Shown here: piece after piece, positions 47,216 to 55,173 of the stretch
Position numbering within the stretch: the stretch's first letter is position 1
Layout: the number at the start of each line of letters is the position of its first letter
NCBI RefSeq assembly: GCF_008704425.1
Contig: NZ_CP023696.1
Span: 6,178,501 to 6,242,500, forward strand
Direction: 5' to 3'
From: Streptomyces fradiae ATCC 10745 = DSM 40063
Lineage (GTDB): Bacteria; Actinomycetota; Actinomycetes; Streptomycetales; Streptomycetaceae
DNA length: 64,000 nt
The notes under the pieces: model-generated
Seen by the model: the letters and a program-made list of their open reading frames with translations, nothing else
Databases searched by the model: none
What the model was told of the DNA's origin: nothing
Position numbers and translations under genes: made by a program

Positions 47216-49198
47216 GTGGTGACGACCGGCGTGGCACTGCCAGCCCTGCACCGTGCTTTCGTGGAGACCGTCCGGCGGGACGGCGGCGCGGCCGCCCTGC
47301 ACGCCTGCGCCTGCTTCGCGGAGCAGTTGCTCGCCGACGCCGCCGCGGCGCACCGGGAGGCCGCGCCCGGACCGGACGAGGACGGGACCGGCGCCCGACT
47401 CGCCGCATCCGTGGTCCGGCTGAGGGAGCTGTGCACCGGACTCGCCCGCGAGATGGCCGCTTCCGCCGATGCCGCCGAGCCCGCGTGGAGCGGCCGGGCC
47501 GCCGCTGCCGCCGCTCCCGACGGCGCCGAGCGGCGGATCGCCGTCGTGGAGGACGCGCTCGTGCTCGCCACCGCCGTGACGGGCGCGCTGTGGGGATCGG
47601 CCGCGGCCCGCCGGGACGAGCGCACCGCCGCCCTGCTGCGCCACGCCGCCGACTGGAAGACCCCGGAGTGCTACGGCTACGACCTGGCCGATCCCGAGCT
47701 CTGCTACGGCCAGGCCGCCGAACGCCTCTCCGCCCGGTCCCGGCGGGCGCCCGTGCTCGTCGTGGGCATACGGACGGGCGGCTCGTACCTGGCGCCGTTC
47801 TGGCAGGCCGCCGCCGAGGACGCCGGGGTCGCGGCGGGGCCCTGGCACAGCGTCCGCCCCGTACGCGGCGGCGCCGGCATCACCCTGCCGGGCTCCGAGA
47901 TCGAGGCCCTGCCGCGCCGCCTGCCGCCCGGTGCGGCGCTGGTCCTGGTGGACGACCAGCCGGACACCGGTGCCACCGCCCTCGCCGTGCGCGACCGGGT
48001 CGCCCGGCGCTATCCGGGCGTGCGGGACGTCGTCCTGGCCGCGCCGGGTCGGCTCTACGACCTGAGCGGCCCGGCCGTCCGCCCGCTGGCCGAGCGGCCG
48101 GTCGTCCGCCCGGCGGCCCGCCTGTGGCAGCTCGCCGGCACGGGCGGCGCCGCCGCGCTCGCGGCCCGCGCACGGGCGGCGGGCGTGCCCCTCGCACCGG
48201 GCGCCGCCCACCGCGTGGAGCCGTTCCGGGGCCCCTTCCTCGCGGAGTACGGGCCGGGCACCGCCCCGCGCGGGGGCGCCGCCGGCGCGCGCGGGAGCGG
48301 CGCGGCCCGCCGCCTCGATCCCCGCAACCGGCCCTTCTCCCTGGTCGCCGGTGCGACGGGCGCGGGCACGAGCGGCGGTACGGGCGCCCCGGAGACGTAC
48401 CACTTCCGCTTCATCGGCACCGGACCGCACGGCCTCCACTGCCACCAGGCCCTGCGCGCCCTGGGGGACCTGCTCCCGCCCGGCCACGTCTTCGCCGACG
48501 GCTACCTGGTGACCCGCCACGAGCACGGGCTGCGCCCGCTGCGCGCGGTACTGCCGGAGCTGGAGGAGCCGCGGCGGCGCCGCGTACTGCTCGCGGTCGC
48601 CGAGTCCTGGGCCGCGCTGCGCCGCGTCGGCGAGCTGGGCCGTCCGGGCGCGGGCGCCGGGTACGAGCCGCGGGCCCGGCTCGACGGGGCGCTGCGGCGA
48701 CTGCGCGAGCGCATGGGCCGGCCCCTGCCCGTCGACGGCGCCTGGACGGCCCGGCACGTGCCGGAGCGGATGCCCCTCGGGGGCGCCGACGGGGTGCTGC
48801 TGCGCACCCCGCTTCCATACGGGCACGGGTACTGGCACTGGCAGCTCGCGGACACCGGCCAGGGGGGCGCGGGTCCCGCGGGCGGCGGCGCCCCGGTTCT
48901 GCGGCGGTTCGGGCTGGACTGGATCTGGGGCGGCGGCGGCTGCCTGGAGAGCGAGATCGCCTCCTTCGTCGTCGAGAACCGGCTCGGCGCCCATGACCGG
49001 GACCTGCTGCGGGAGGCCGTCGCCGCGGCCTGCGGCGGTACGCGCGCCTTCGACGCCGGGCTGCGGCTGGCGGGCGAGGCGCTGTTCTGGAACGCCAAGA
49101 CGTGGCTGCGGCGCTGCCCGGTCGTCACGCCGCCCACCGCCGACCGGATCGAGGCGGAGCTGGCCGCCCAGGCCGCGTACGTCGCCGCACTGGCCTGA
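47216..49198 (+). CDS. neoL: Phosphoribosyltransferase NeoL/BtrL-like
   Basis: 660 residues with GTG start and AGGAGG at good spacing. A phosphoribosyltransferase core: VLVVGIRTGGSYLAPFW (near 180) and the PRPP-binding loop ALVLVDDQPDTGATAL (near 242-257). The C-terminal half (HFRFIGTGPHGLHC, GYLVTRHEHGLRPL, RFGLDWIWGGGGCLESEIASF) is helical and probably binds the aminoglycoside acceptor. BtrL/NeoL transfers 5-phosphoribose to neamine, the step before NeoP dephosphorylation to ribostamycin. It is the only rightward gene of the cluster between 41.8 and 64 kb. Also Neo17. Confidence 0.82.
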   Translation: MVTTGVALPALHRAFVETVRRDGGAAALHACACFAEQLLADAAAAHREAAPGPDEDGTGARLAASVVRLRELCTGLAREMAASADAAEPAWSGRAAAAAAPDGAERRIAVVEDALVLATAVTGALWGSAAARRDERTAALLRHAADWKTPECYGYDLADPELCYGQAAERLSARSRRAPVLVVGIRTGGSYLAPFWQAAAEDAGVAAGPWHSVRPVRGGAGITLPGSEIEALPRRLPPGAALVLVDDQPDTGATALAVRDRVARRYPGVRDVVLAAPGRLYDLSGPAVRPLAERPVVRPAARLWQLAGTGGAAALAARARAAGVPLAPGAAHRVEPFRGPFLAEYGPGTAPRGGAAGARGSGAARRLDPRNRPFSLVAGATGAGTSGGTGAPETYHFRFIGTGPHGLHCHQALRALGDLLPPGHVFADGYLVTRHEHGLRPLRAVLPELEEPRRRRVLLAVAESWAALRRVGELGRPGAGAGYEPRARLDGALRRLRERMGRPLPVDGAWTARHVPERMPLGGADGVLLRTPLPYGHGYWHWQLADTGQGGAGPAGGGAPVLRRFGLDWIWGGGGCLESEIASFVVENRLGAHDRDLLREAVAAACGGTRAFDAGLRLAGEALFWNAKTWLRRCPVVTPPTADRIEAELAAQAAYVAALA

Positions 49199-49343
49199 CA
49201 CACCCCGCCGGCGGCCGGCCCGGCGACCCGGCGGGGCCCCGCCGAGGCGGGCCGCCGGGGCCTGGCCGGGCACGTCCACCGGGGCCCCGCCGGGTCGGCC
49301 GCCCGCCGGGTCCCGGCCCGCCGGGTCCCCGCCCGGCCGGATC

Positions 49344-49403
49344 GCCGTGCCTCCACGAGGCCGGGTCACCGGCGCCGTGCCTCCACGAGGCCGGGTCACC
49401 GGG
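49344..49403. repeat. 30 bp tandem duplication across the neoD stop codon
   Basis: Two adjacent units (49344-49373 and 49374-49403), 29 of 30 bases identical, containing TGCCTCCACGAGGCC. The neoD stop (49396-49398) lies in the right-hand unit and its copy in the left. Preceded by three GCCCGCCGGGTCC repeats (49279-49335). Confidence 0.85.
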
Positions 49404-50235
49404 CACCCGCCGGGGCGGGCGTCCACACCCGCTCGGTGTGCGGCGCGCCCCGGCGGCCCGCCGCATGCCCTGCCCCCGCCGTCCCGCCCGTCCACCGGCG
49501 CGGCGCGCCGCGCCGGGCGTGCCGCAGCGTCTCGCGCACGCACTCGTCGTCCGTCTGGCTGCCGTACACGTACATGCCGCGCACCTTCTGCTGCACGACA
49601 CCGGAGATGTCGACGCTCGCGAACGGCACCAGGCCGCGCGCCTCCCGCAGCGTCCGCTCGACGTCCACCGCGTCGCGCTGCCCCGCGTACGGCAGGTCCT
49701 CGTAGAACAGGGTCAGCGGGCCGCCGGGGCCCACCGCGCCGCGCACCGCGCCGTGCACCAGGAGGTGGTCGACGTGCCCGCCGACGGCGGCCGGGGCCAG
49801 CACCGTGTCGGCGCCCGCGTCGCGTATCGCCTCGGCGACGGCCTCCTCCACCGCGCCGCGCACGCCGTCCGCCTCGGCCGGGGACGACAGCTCGGTCTCG
49901 TCGTCGTAGCCGCGCAGCCCCGCGTCGGCGAAGCCGAGCGGCCGGTACTCCGCGAGGCCCCGCAGCCGGCAGTACCGCAGCTCCTCCTCCCTGCGCCGCT
50001 CGCTGACCACCCGCGCCCCGGCCCGCCGCAGCCGTCTGGGCAGCGCCCACGCGGACCGGGTGAACACCGTCAGGAGCGTCGCGTGCGCGGGGCGGCCGAC
50101 CGCGGCCAGCAGCCCGCCGCAGGAGTACGCCACGTCGTCCGGGTGCGGTGAGACCAGCAGCGTCCGGCCCCGCCGCAGCCGCTCCCGCAGCGTCCGGTCG
50201 GGGTCCTCCGCCGCCTCCCACGTCGGCTCACCCAC
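49396..50235 (-). CDS. neoD: PIG-L family N-acetyl deacetylase NeoD
   Basis: 279 residues. Zinc-binding motif SPHPDDVAYSCGG (residues about 24-36) and distal ligands GGHVDHLLVH. BtrD/NeoD removes the acetyl group from 2'-N-acetylparomamine to give paromamine, and in neomycin also from the fourth ring. GTG 50235 lies 8 bp inside the end of neoF, with GGAGGAG just upstream. A C-terminal tail of about 35 Arg/Gly/Ala residues follows. Also Neo16. Confidence 0.88.
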   Translation of the reverse strand: MGEPTWEAAEDPDRTLRERLRRGRTLLVSPHPDDVAYSCGGLLAAVGRPAHATLLTVFTRSAWALPRRLRRAGARVVSERRREEELRYCRLRGLAEYRPLGFADAGLRGYDDETELSSPAEADGVRGAVEEAVAEAIRDAGADTVLAPAAVGGHVDHLLVHGAVRGAVGPGGPLTLFYEDLPYAGQRDAVDVERTLREARGLVPFASVDISGVVQQKVRGMYVYGSQTDDECVRETLRHARRGAPRRWTGGTAGAGHAAGRRGAPHTERVWTPAPAGAR

Positions 50236-51328
50236 CGTGCTCCTCCTCCCGTCCGCCCCGCCCCTCGCCGGCGCCCGCGGGGACCGCCGGACCGGCACCG
50301 GCGGCCGGGTGCTCCCGGATGACCTCCGCGTACCGGGCGGCGACGTCCCGCCAGCCCGCCGCCGGGCGGGGACGCGGCGCCACCGCCCCGCCCCCCGCCA
50401 GCAGCCGGTCCACCAGGGCGTCGGGCGTCGGCGCGGTCAGCGACGCGAAGCGCGGCAGGTTGCCGCCCTCGCCGAGGGCCGCCACCGGCACACCGAGCTG
50501 GACGGCCTCCGCCGCGGCGAAGTTGTAGGTCTCGTGGAACACGGACGGCAGCAGGAACAGCGACGCGCCGCCGAAGACCCGCTCCCAGTCCGTACGGATG
50601 TCGTAGGCGTCCAGCACCTCGACGCGCCGCCCCGCCCCCTGGTGCGCGCGCACCAGCTCGCGGGCCTCCCGGCCCCGGCGCGACCACGTGGCGAAGACGA
50701 CCCGCAGGGCCACCCCGGCCCCGGTGAGCCGGCGCAGGCAGCGCTCCGCGTCCACCGTGTCGATCTTGCCGAGCTGGAGCACCACCGGCCCGGACGGGTC
50801 GCACAGGTCCTTCGCCGGCACGTGGTCGGCGGCCCAGGGGATCACCGACCGGCGCGGGAAGCAGCGCGTCCAGGGCCACTCGCCCAGGAACACCTCGCGC
50901 ATCGGCCCCTCGGGGTGCGCGCCCCGCGCCGGGCAGCCCTCCGCGACCGGAGCCCCCGGCAGCGCGGGTACCCGCGCGTGCACGGGGCAGGGCGGCGGCG
51001 CCGACAGGTCGGCCGAGAGCCGGCTGACGTCATGCCAGACGCGGACCGTCCGGGCGTGCAGCGCGGGCAGCCGCCGCCATGCCGCGCCCTCGAACAGGTC
51101 GCTCTCCACCAGCGGGAAGACCGCGTCCACCCGGTCCCGCTCCACACGCGCGGCCAGCGCGTCCAGGTCGGCGCCCTCCGAGGACCGGTAGAACTCCGCC
51201 TCGGTGCCCGCCTCGCGCAGGGAGCGCGACAGGTGCCACAGGGCGGTCTCCACACCGCCCCACGACGGCGAGTCGAAGCCCTCGTCGTAGATCTCGAACA
51301 GGGCCCGCCCGGCAGGCGCCTCAGCCAC
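50228..51328 (-). CDS. neoF: Glycosyltransferase NeoF (fourth ring)
   Basis: 366 residues, GT4-like. WGGVETALWHLSRSLREAG at the N-terminus and the C-terminal nucleotide-sugar site SVFHETYNFAAAEAVQLGVPVAA with the E-x7-E pattern. In neomycin and paromomycin producers NeoF/ParF adds N-acetylglucosamine to ribostamycin-type trisaccharide. Its presence argues for a four-ring product rather than ribostamycin or butirosin. GTG start with GGAGG; overlaps neighbours by 8 bp each side. Also Neo15. Confidence 0.83.
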   Translation of the reverse strand: MAEAPAGRALFEIYDEGFDSPSWGGVETALWHLSRSLREAGTEAEFYRSSEGADLDALAARVERDRVDAVFPLVESDLFEGAAWRRLPALHARTVRVWHDVSRLSADLSAPPPCPVHARVPALPGAPVAEGCPARGAHPEGPMREVFLGEWPWTRCFPRRSVIPWAADHVPAKDLCDPSGPVVLQLGKIDTVDAERCLRRLTGAGVALRVVFATWSRRGREARELVRAHQGAGRRVEVLDAYDIRTDWERVFGGASLFLLPSVFHETYNFAAAEAVQLGVPVAALGEGGNLPRFASLTAPTPDALVDRLLAGGGAVAPRPRPAAGWRDVAARYAEVIREHPAAGAGPAVPAGAGEGRGGREEEHGG

Positions 51329-51572
51329 GGCGCACCTCCGGCGGGCCGCCGGGGGCCGTCACCGCGGCGACCCGCTCCACCAGGTCGCCGACGGCGAAGC
51401 GCCGGGCCGGCTCCGACCGCATCCACAGCGTGCAGTCGAAGTAGCCCTCCAGCCGGTTGAGGATGTTGACGAACTCGCGGTCGTCCACGTCCACGCACCC
51501 CCGGGCGACGATGTCCCCGGCGTCGTCGCCGGTCTCGTCGCTCAGGCACTTCACGACGAGCATGCGGGTCAT
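51321..51572 (-). CDS. 83-residue acyl-carrier-like protein without the carrier serine
   Basis: The second half reads DDREFVNILNRLEGYFDCTL and later RRFAVGDLVERVA, which follows the ACP pattern D-S-L-x-F...LE..F...I...TV.DLV. Where ACPs have Ser for phosphopantetheine this has Asp31 (DDREF). There is no other Ser nearby. It lies between phosphatase and glycosyltransferase genes with overlaps of 4 and 8 bp, so it is made with them. It matches the position of Neo14. I suggest an ACP-fold scaffold or regulator of a neighbouring enzyme; resemblance is by eye only. Confidence 0.6.
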   Translation of the reverse strand: MTRMLVVKCLSDETGDDAGDIVARGCVDVDDREFVNILNRLEGYFDCTLWMRSEPARRFAVGDLVERVAAVTAPGGPPEVRRG

Positions 51573-52270
51573 GCCGTCCTGGCCAGGTGCGTCTTGCTGT
51601 TCGCCACCACCAGGGAAGCGCATCCGTCCTCCGTCCTGTCCACGATGAACACACCGGTGTTGCTGATCTTGAAACGGGTGCGGTGCAGCAGCGCGTCCTC
51701 CAGCCCCAGCAGCTCGAAGAGGACGGCCTGCAGCGTCTCGGAGTGCGACACGAGCACCCACCGCGCCCCGTCGGCGCCGACCGGGCAGCGGGAGTCCAGG
51801 AACTCCCGGACGCGCCGCCGCTGCGCCGCCCAGCTCTCCACCCCCGCCGGCTCGGCCGCCGGGCGCCGCAGCCGGTCCTCCAGCACGGCGTCCCACTGGC
51901 GGACCGTCATGGGCCGGGGGAAGGCGCGCGGCGCCCGGAGCTCCGCCAGCCGGCCGTCCGCCAGGACGGGCACGCCCAGCGCGGCGGCCAGCACCTCGGC
52001 GGTGCGGGCGGCCCGCCGCTGCGGGCTGGAGTACACCCGCACGGCAGGGCGGGGCCCCGAGCCCGGACCGGGCCGCGGGGCCGGGGCGGGACCCGGCGGG
52101 CCTACCGCCGGGTCGCCGGGCAGGTGCTCGGCGAGCGCCCGCGCCTGCCGCTCGCCGAGCGGCGTCAGCCCGGCATGCGGGTCGAAGCCCGGCATGACGT
52201 CGTCGTCGCGCAGCACGTTCAGGCTCGCCTCGGCGTGCCGGACCAGCACGAACCGCTGGGCGGCCGTCAT
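51569..52270 (-). CDS. neoP: Histidine phosphatase NeoP-like
   Basis: 233 residues. Phosphohistidine motif VLVRHAEAS at residues 8-16, second catalytic His in VLVSHSETLQAV, and YSSPQRRAARTAE. Branch of the phosphoglycerate mutase family. BtrP/NeoP removes the 5''-phosphate of phosphoribosylneamine to form ribostamycin. A Pro/Gly-rich insertion near residue 55 (PPGPAPAPRPGPGSGP) is unusual and probably a surface loop. ATG at 52270 overlaps the radical SAM stop by 4 bp. Also Neo13. Confidence 0.83.
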   Translation of the reverse strand: MTAAQRFVLVRHAEASLNVLRDDDVMPGFDPHAGLTPLGERQARALAEHLPGDPAVGPPGPAPAPRPGPGSGPRPAVRVYSSPQRRAARTAEVLAAALGVPVLADGRLAELRAPRAFPRPMTVRQWDAVLEDRLRRPAAEPAGVESWAAQRRRVREFLDSRCPVGADGARWVLVSHSETLQAVLFELLGLEDALLHRTRFKISNTGVFIVDRTEDGCASLVVANSKTHLARTA

Positions 52271-53166
52271 ACGAGCGGCAGCGGGATCCGCCCCTGCGGG
52301 ACGCGCATCCGCTCGCGCGAGTTGTTGAACTCCTGGTTGGCGATGCAGGTCCCGCACGGCCAGTCGTCGAACTCCCGGATCGGGCCGAAGCCGTGCACCA
52401 GGTGCTTGGGCACCGAGTAGCAGTCGCACTTGACCATCCGGATCTCGTCGCCGGACACCTGGTAGTTGTAGCCGTTGGTGATCTGGTCGCAGACCGCGTC
52501 CCGCCTGCCGGTCTCGAAGATGTGGTTCCAGCGGCGGAAGTACTCCGGCGGCGCCAGGAAGTCCGCCGGGTGCAGGTCCTGGTAGCGCAGGTTCACGGTC
52601 AGCGGCCGGCCCTTGAAGGCCAGCAGCGGCATGAAGTGGAGCAGTCCCCGGTAGCCGCGGGACTCCAGCAGGTCGATGTAGGCGTTGACCTCCTCCACCG
52701 GCTGGCCCCAGTACACGGTCTGGAGCTCCGCCCCCAGCTCGACGGCGGCGTCGAGGATGCGGTCGATCTGCGGCTGCTTCAGGCCGCGCTTGGCGTTCAT
52801 GGCCTCGGTGTGCCCGTCGACCGAGAACACCCACAGCAGGTCGGGGCGCCCCTCCAGGGCCCTGGGCAGCTTGGTGCCGTTGCTCAGCACCTCGACGCGG
52901 TACCCCTCGGCGGCCCGCTTCTGCAGATGGTCGACGATCTTCGGGTAGAGGGTGATCTCGCCGTCGGACTCCACCCGGAACAGCACCGCGTCCGGCTCGT
53001 ACTCGGCGAAGATCCGGTCCAGGGAACGGATGGTGGCGGGCTGGTCCACCTTGGTCTTCTTGACCTCGCAGTAGGTGCACCGGATGTTGCAGGCGCCGTC
53101 CACGACGATGTTGCGGTAGGCGCGGACCTGCCGCACCGGGGGCGGCCACACGATGTCGGTGGTCAT
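52267..53166 (-). CDS. neoN: Radical SAM epimerase NeoN
   Basis: 299 residues. The radical SAM cluster motif is C26-x3-C30-x2-C33 (ACNIRCTYC). Extra cysteines C226, C247, C249, C271 and C274 lie in the C-terminal part. NeoN inverts C5''' of neomycin C to give neomycin B, and Cys249 is its hydrogen-atom donor (Kudo and co-workers); exactly position 249 is Cys here, counted from ATG 53166. Start has GAGGAG upstream. This predicts that the product carries the L-ido ring (neomycin B or paromomycin I type). Also Neo12. Confidence 0.9.
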   Translation of the reverse strand: MTTDIVWPPPVRQVRAYRNIVVDGACNIRCTYCEVKKTKVDQPATIRSLDRIFAEYEPDAVLFRVESDGEITLYPKIVDHLQKRAAEGYRVEVLSNGTKLPRALEGRPDLLWVFSVDGHTEAMNAKRGLKQPQIDRILDAAVELGAELQTVYWGQPVEEVNAYIDLLESRGYRGLLHFMPLLAFKGRPLTVNLRYQDLHPADFLAPPEYFRRWNHIFETGRRDAVCDQITNGYNYQVSGDEIRMVKCDCYSVPKHLVHGFGPIREFDDWPCGTCIANQEFNNSRERMRVPQGRIPLPLV

Positions 53167-53196
53167 GGCGTGTCTCCTCGTTCGGGACGCTGGGTC

Positions 53197-53312
53197 GGTC
53201 GCGTCGCGTCGCGTCGCGTGCTGGGCGTGGTGCGTGTGCGTGTGTGTGGTGCGTGGCGTGTGGGTGTGGGACGTGGTGCGGGGGTGGTGCGGGGGTGGTG
53301 CGTGGTGCGGGC
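53197..53312. repeat. Low-complexity G/T-rich leader (C/A-rich on the transcript) before neoN
   Basis: Starts with four GTCGC units (53199-53218), then over 90 bases of GTGCGTG/GTGTGG-type repeats, including two GGGGGTGGTGC copies near 53280-53302. On the leftward transcript this is C-rich, A-rich and G-poor, the composition of Rho-loading sites. Confidence 0.8.
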
Positions 53313-53339
53313 CGCCGCGGCCGTGCGGCGCGGCGGGGC

Positions 53340-54965
53340 TCAGACGTGCGCGGTGTGCCGGGACACGAGGTCGCCGGCGACCGCCTTGGCGCTGCGCAGC
53401 GCGTGCGCCTGGATGGTGAGCGTGGGGTTCAGGCCGCCCGGGTACGGCATGAAGCCGCCGTCGACGACGTACACGTTGGGCGCCGAGTGGACCCGGCCCC
53501 AGCCGTCGACCACCGACGTCGCCGGGTCGTCGCCGGCCCGGCACGTGCCGTGCAGGTGGCAGCTCCCCTGGGCGAAGCCGCTCTCCTCGTGCGCGATCCC
53601 GGTCGCGCCCGCCTTCCGCAGCAGCCGCTCGCACACGTCCGTCATGTACGCGAGGCGGCGCAGGTCGCGGGGGTCGGGCGTGTAGTCGATGACCACGGCC
53701 GGCACGCCGTCCTCGTCGGCGTGCGAGGAGAGCCGCACCCGGTTGTCGAGGTTCGGGTGGTCGGCCAGGATCGTCTCGATGCGCAGTTCCAGCACGTCGT
53801 CGCGGATGCGCGAGGGCATGTCGTTCTTCGACTCGTAGATCATCCCGCCGACCCCGGTGGGGCAGTCGGCGTCCAGGTAGTGGTCGAGGAACGCGATCGT
53901 GGAGAACGGGCCCGCGTGCGCGCGCCAGTCGGCGAGCGTCGCGGCGGACGGCGCGTCGACCACACCGCTCACGTACTCGCTCAGCTTCATCGTCAGGCCG
54001 CGCCCGACCAGGCCGGAGTGGTTCCCCACGCCGTCCGGGGCGCGCCCGCCGCGGGAGCGCAGCAGCAGCGCGGCGCTCTGGATCGCGTTGCACGCGACGA
54101 CGAACGACCGGGCGCGGACGCGGTGCGTGGTGCGGCCGAGCCGGTCCAGGCAGGTCACCGAACCGACGGCGTCCGGCCGGTCCTGGTTCAGGCGCAGGGC
54201 CCGTACACCGGTGCGCAGGGTGAAGTTGGGGTGCGCGGCGAGCGGTGCGAGGAAGACCGCGACCGCGTCGCCCTTGGCGCCCGTCGAGCACTGGTGGCTC
54301 ACGCACAGCGAGTTGCGCTCGCACGCCGAACGCCCGCCGTGGGCGTGCCGGTTGATGGCCAGCGGGGTGGGGAAGGGCTCGTAGCCGAGTGCGGTGCCCG
54401 CCTCGTAGAGCACCTCGGCCGCGGCCGTCGGGGGGTGCGCGGGGCCGCGGCTGCCCTCGCCCTCCTCGCCGCCGCACACCCCCAGCCGGCGTTCCAGCAC
54501 GTCGTAGTACGGCGCGAGTTCGGCCAGCCCGTACGGCCAGCGGACGTCGAGCCCGCCGGCGTCCACCAGCTCGCTCGGGTCGAAGTCGAACGGCCGGTAG
54601 CGCCAGGAGGCGCCGCCGTAGAAGACCGTGCCGCCGCCGAGGTTGGACGTCGTCCACGGCCAGCCCTCGTCGGTCCAGCCGCCCTGGCCGTCACGGGCCA
54701 GCGCCGTGCGGCACATGTCGTCCAGCTCGGGGTTGCCGAGGTCGGGGGAGAGCCGGAAGCCCTCCTCGATCATCAGGACGTCCAGGCCCTGCCGGACGAG
54801 CCGGTCCGCGGCGACGGAGCCGCTGGCGCCGCTGCCGATCACGACGACGTCCCAGACCCGGTCGTCGTCACGGGTGTCCCAGCCGTCGCGGTGCGCGGGA
54901 CCCAGCGGCTCCGGGTGCCACGCGTGCCGTGCGTCCGAGGGCAGGGTGCCTCGAAGGCGCTTCAT
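53340..54965 (-). CDS. neoQ: FAD-dependent paromamine 6'-oxidase NeoQ (GMC-like)
   Basis: 541 residues. FAD motif WDVVVIGSGASGSVAADRL near residue 38, NLGGGTVFYGGASWRYRP, and the GMC C-terminal region SCHLHGTCRAGDDPATSVVDGWGRVH with NVYVVDGGFMPYPGGLNPTLT. NeoQ/BtrQ oxidises the 6'-hydroxyl of paromamine to an aldehyde for NeoB, and also the 6''' alcohol. ATG 54965 has AAAGG six bases away. The frame stays open upstream through an Asp/His/Tyr repeat that I leave out of the gene. Also Neo11, and NeoG in some databases. Confidence 0.87.
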   Translation of the reverse strand: MKRLRGTLPSDARHAWHPEPLGPAHRDGWDTRDDDRVWDVVVIGSGASGSVAADRLVRQGLDVLMIEEGFRLSPDLGNPELDDMCRTALARDGQGGWTDEGWPWTTSNLGGGTVFYGGASWRYRPFDFDPSELVDAGGLDVRWPYGLAELAPYYDVLERRLGVCGGEEGEGSRGPAHPPTAAAEVLYEAGTALGYEPFPTPLAINRHAHGGRSACERNSLCVSHQCSTGAKGDAVAVFLAPLAAHPNFTLRTGVRALRLNQDRPDAVGSVTCLDRLGRTTHRVRARSFVVACNAIQSAALLLRSRGGRAPDGVGNHSGLVGRGLTMKLSEYVSGVVDAPSAATLADWRAHAGPFSTIAFLDHYLDADCPTGVGGMIYESKNDMPSRIRDDVLELRIETILADHPNLDNRVRLSSHADEDGVPAVVIDYTPDPRDLRRLAYMTDVCERLLRKAGATGIAHEESGFAQGSCHLHGTCRAGDDPATSVVDGWGRVHSAPNVYVVDGGFMPYPGGLNPTLTIQAHALRSAKAVAGDLVSRHTAHV

Positions 54966-54976
54966 CCTGTGCCTTT

Positions 54977-55050
54977 CGTCGTCGTGGTCGTCGTGGTCGT
55001 CGTGGTCGTTGGGGTCGTAGGTGTCGTAGGTGTCGTAGGGGTCGTAGGGG
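54977..55050. repeat. 9 bp tandem repeats upstream of neoQ
   Basis: Three perfect GTCGTCGTG units (54978-55004) followed, after GTCGTTGGG, by three GTCGTAGGT-type units (55015-55042). Read leftward and in frame with neoQ they would encode (Y-D-x) and (D-H-D) repeats. Twelve bases from the neoQ start. Confidence 0.88.
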
Positions 55051-55173
55051 GAGTGCCCGTGCGGGGCGACGGAGCGCGGGCCCCCGGCGTGCGCCCGGTC
55101 CGGAGCGCGGGCCCGGCGCGCCTCGCGGCGTGCGGGGCGCGGGCGTGTCCCGCCCGGCGCGCGGCGGCCCGCG

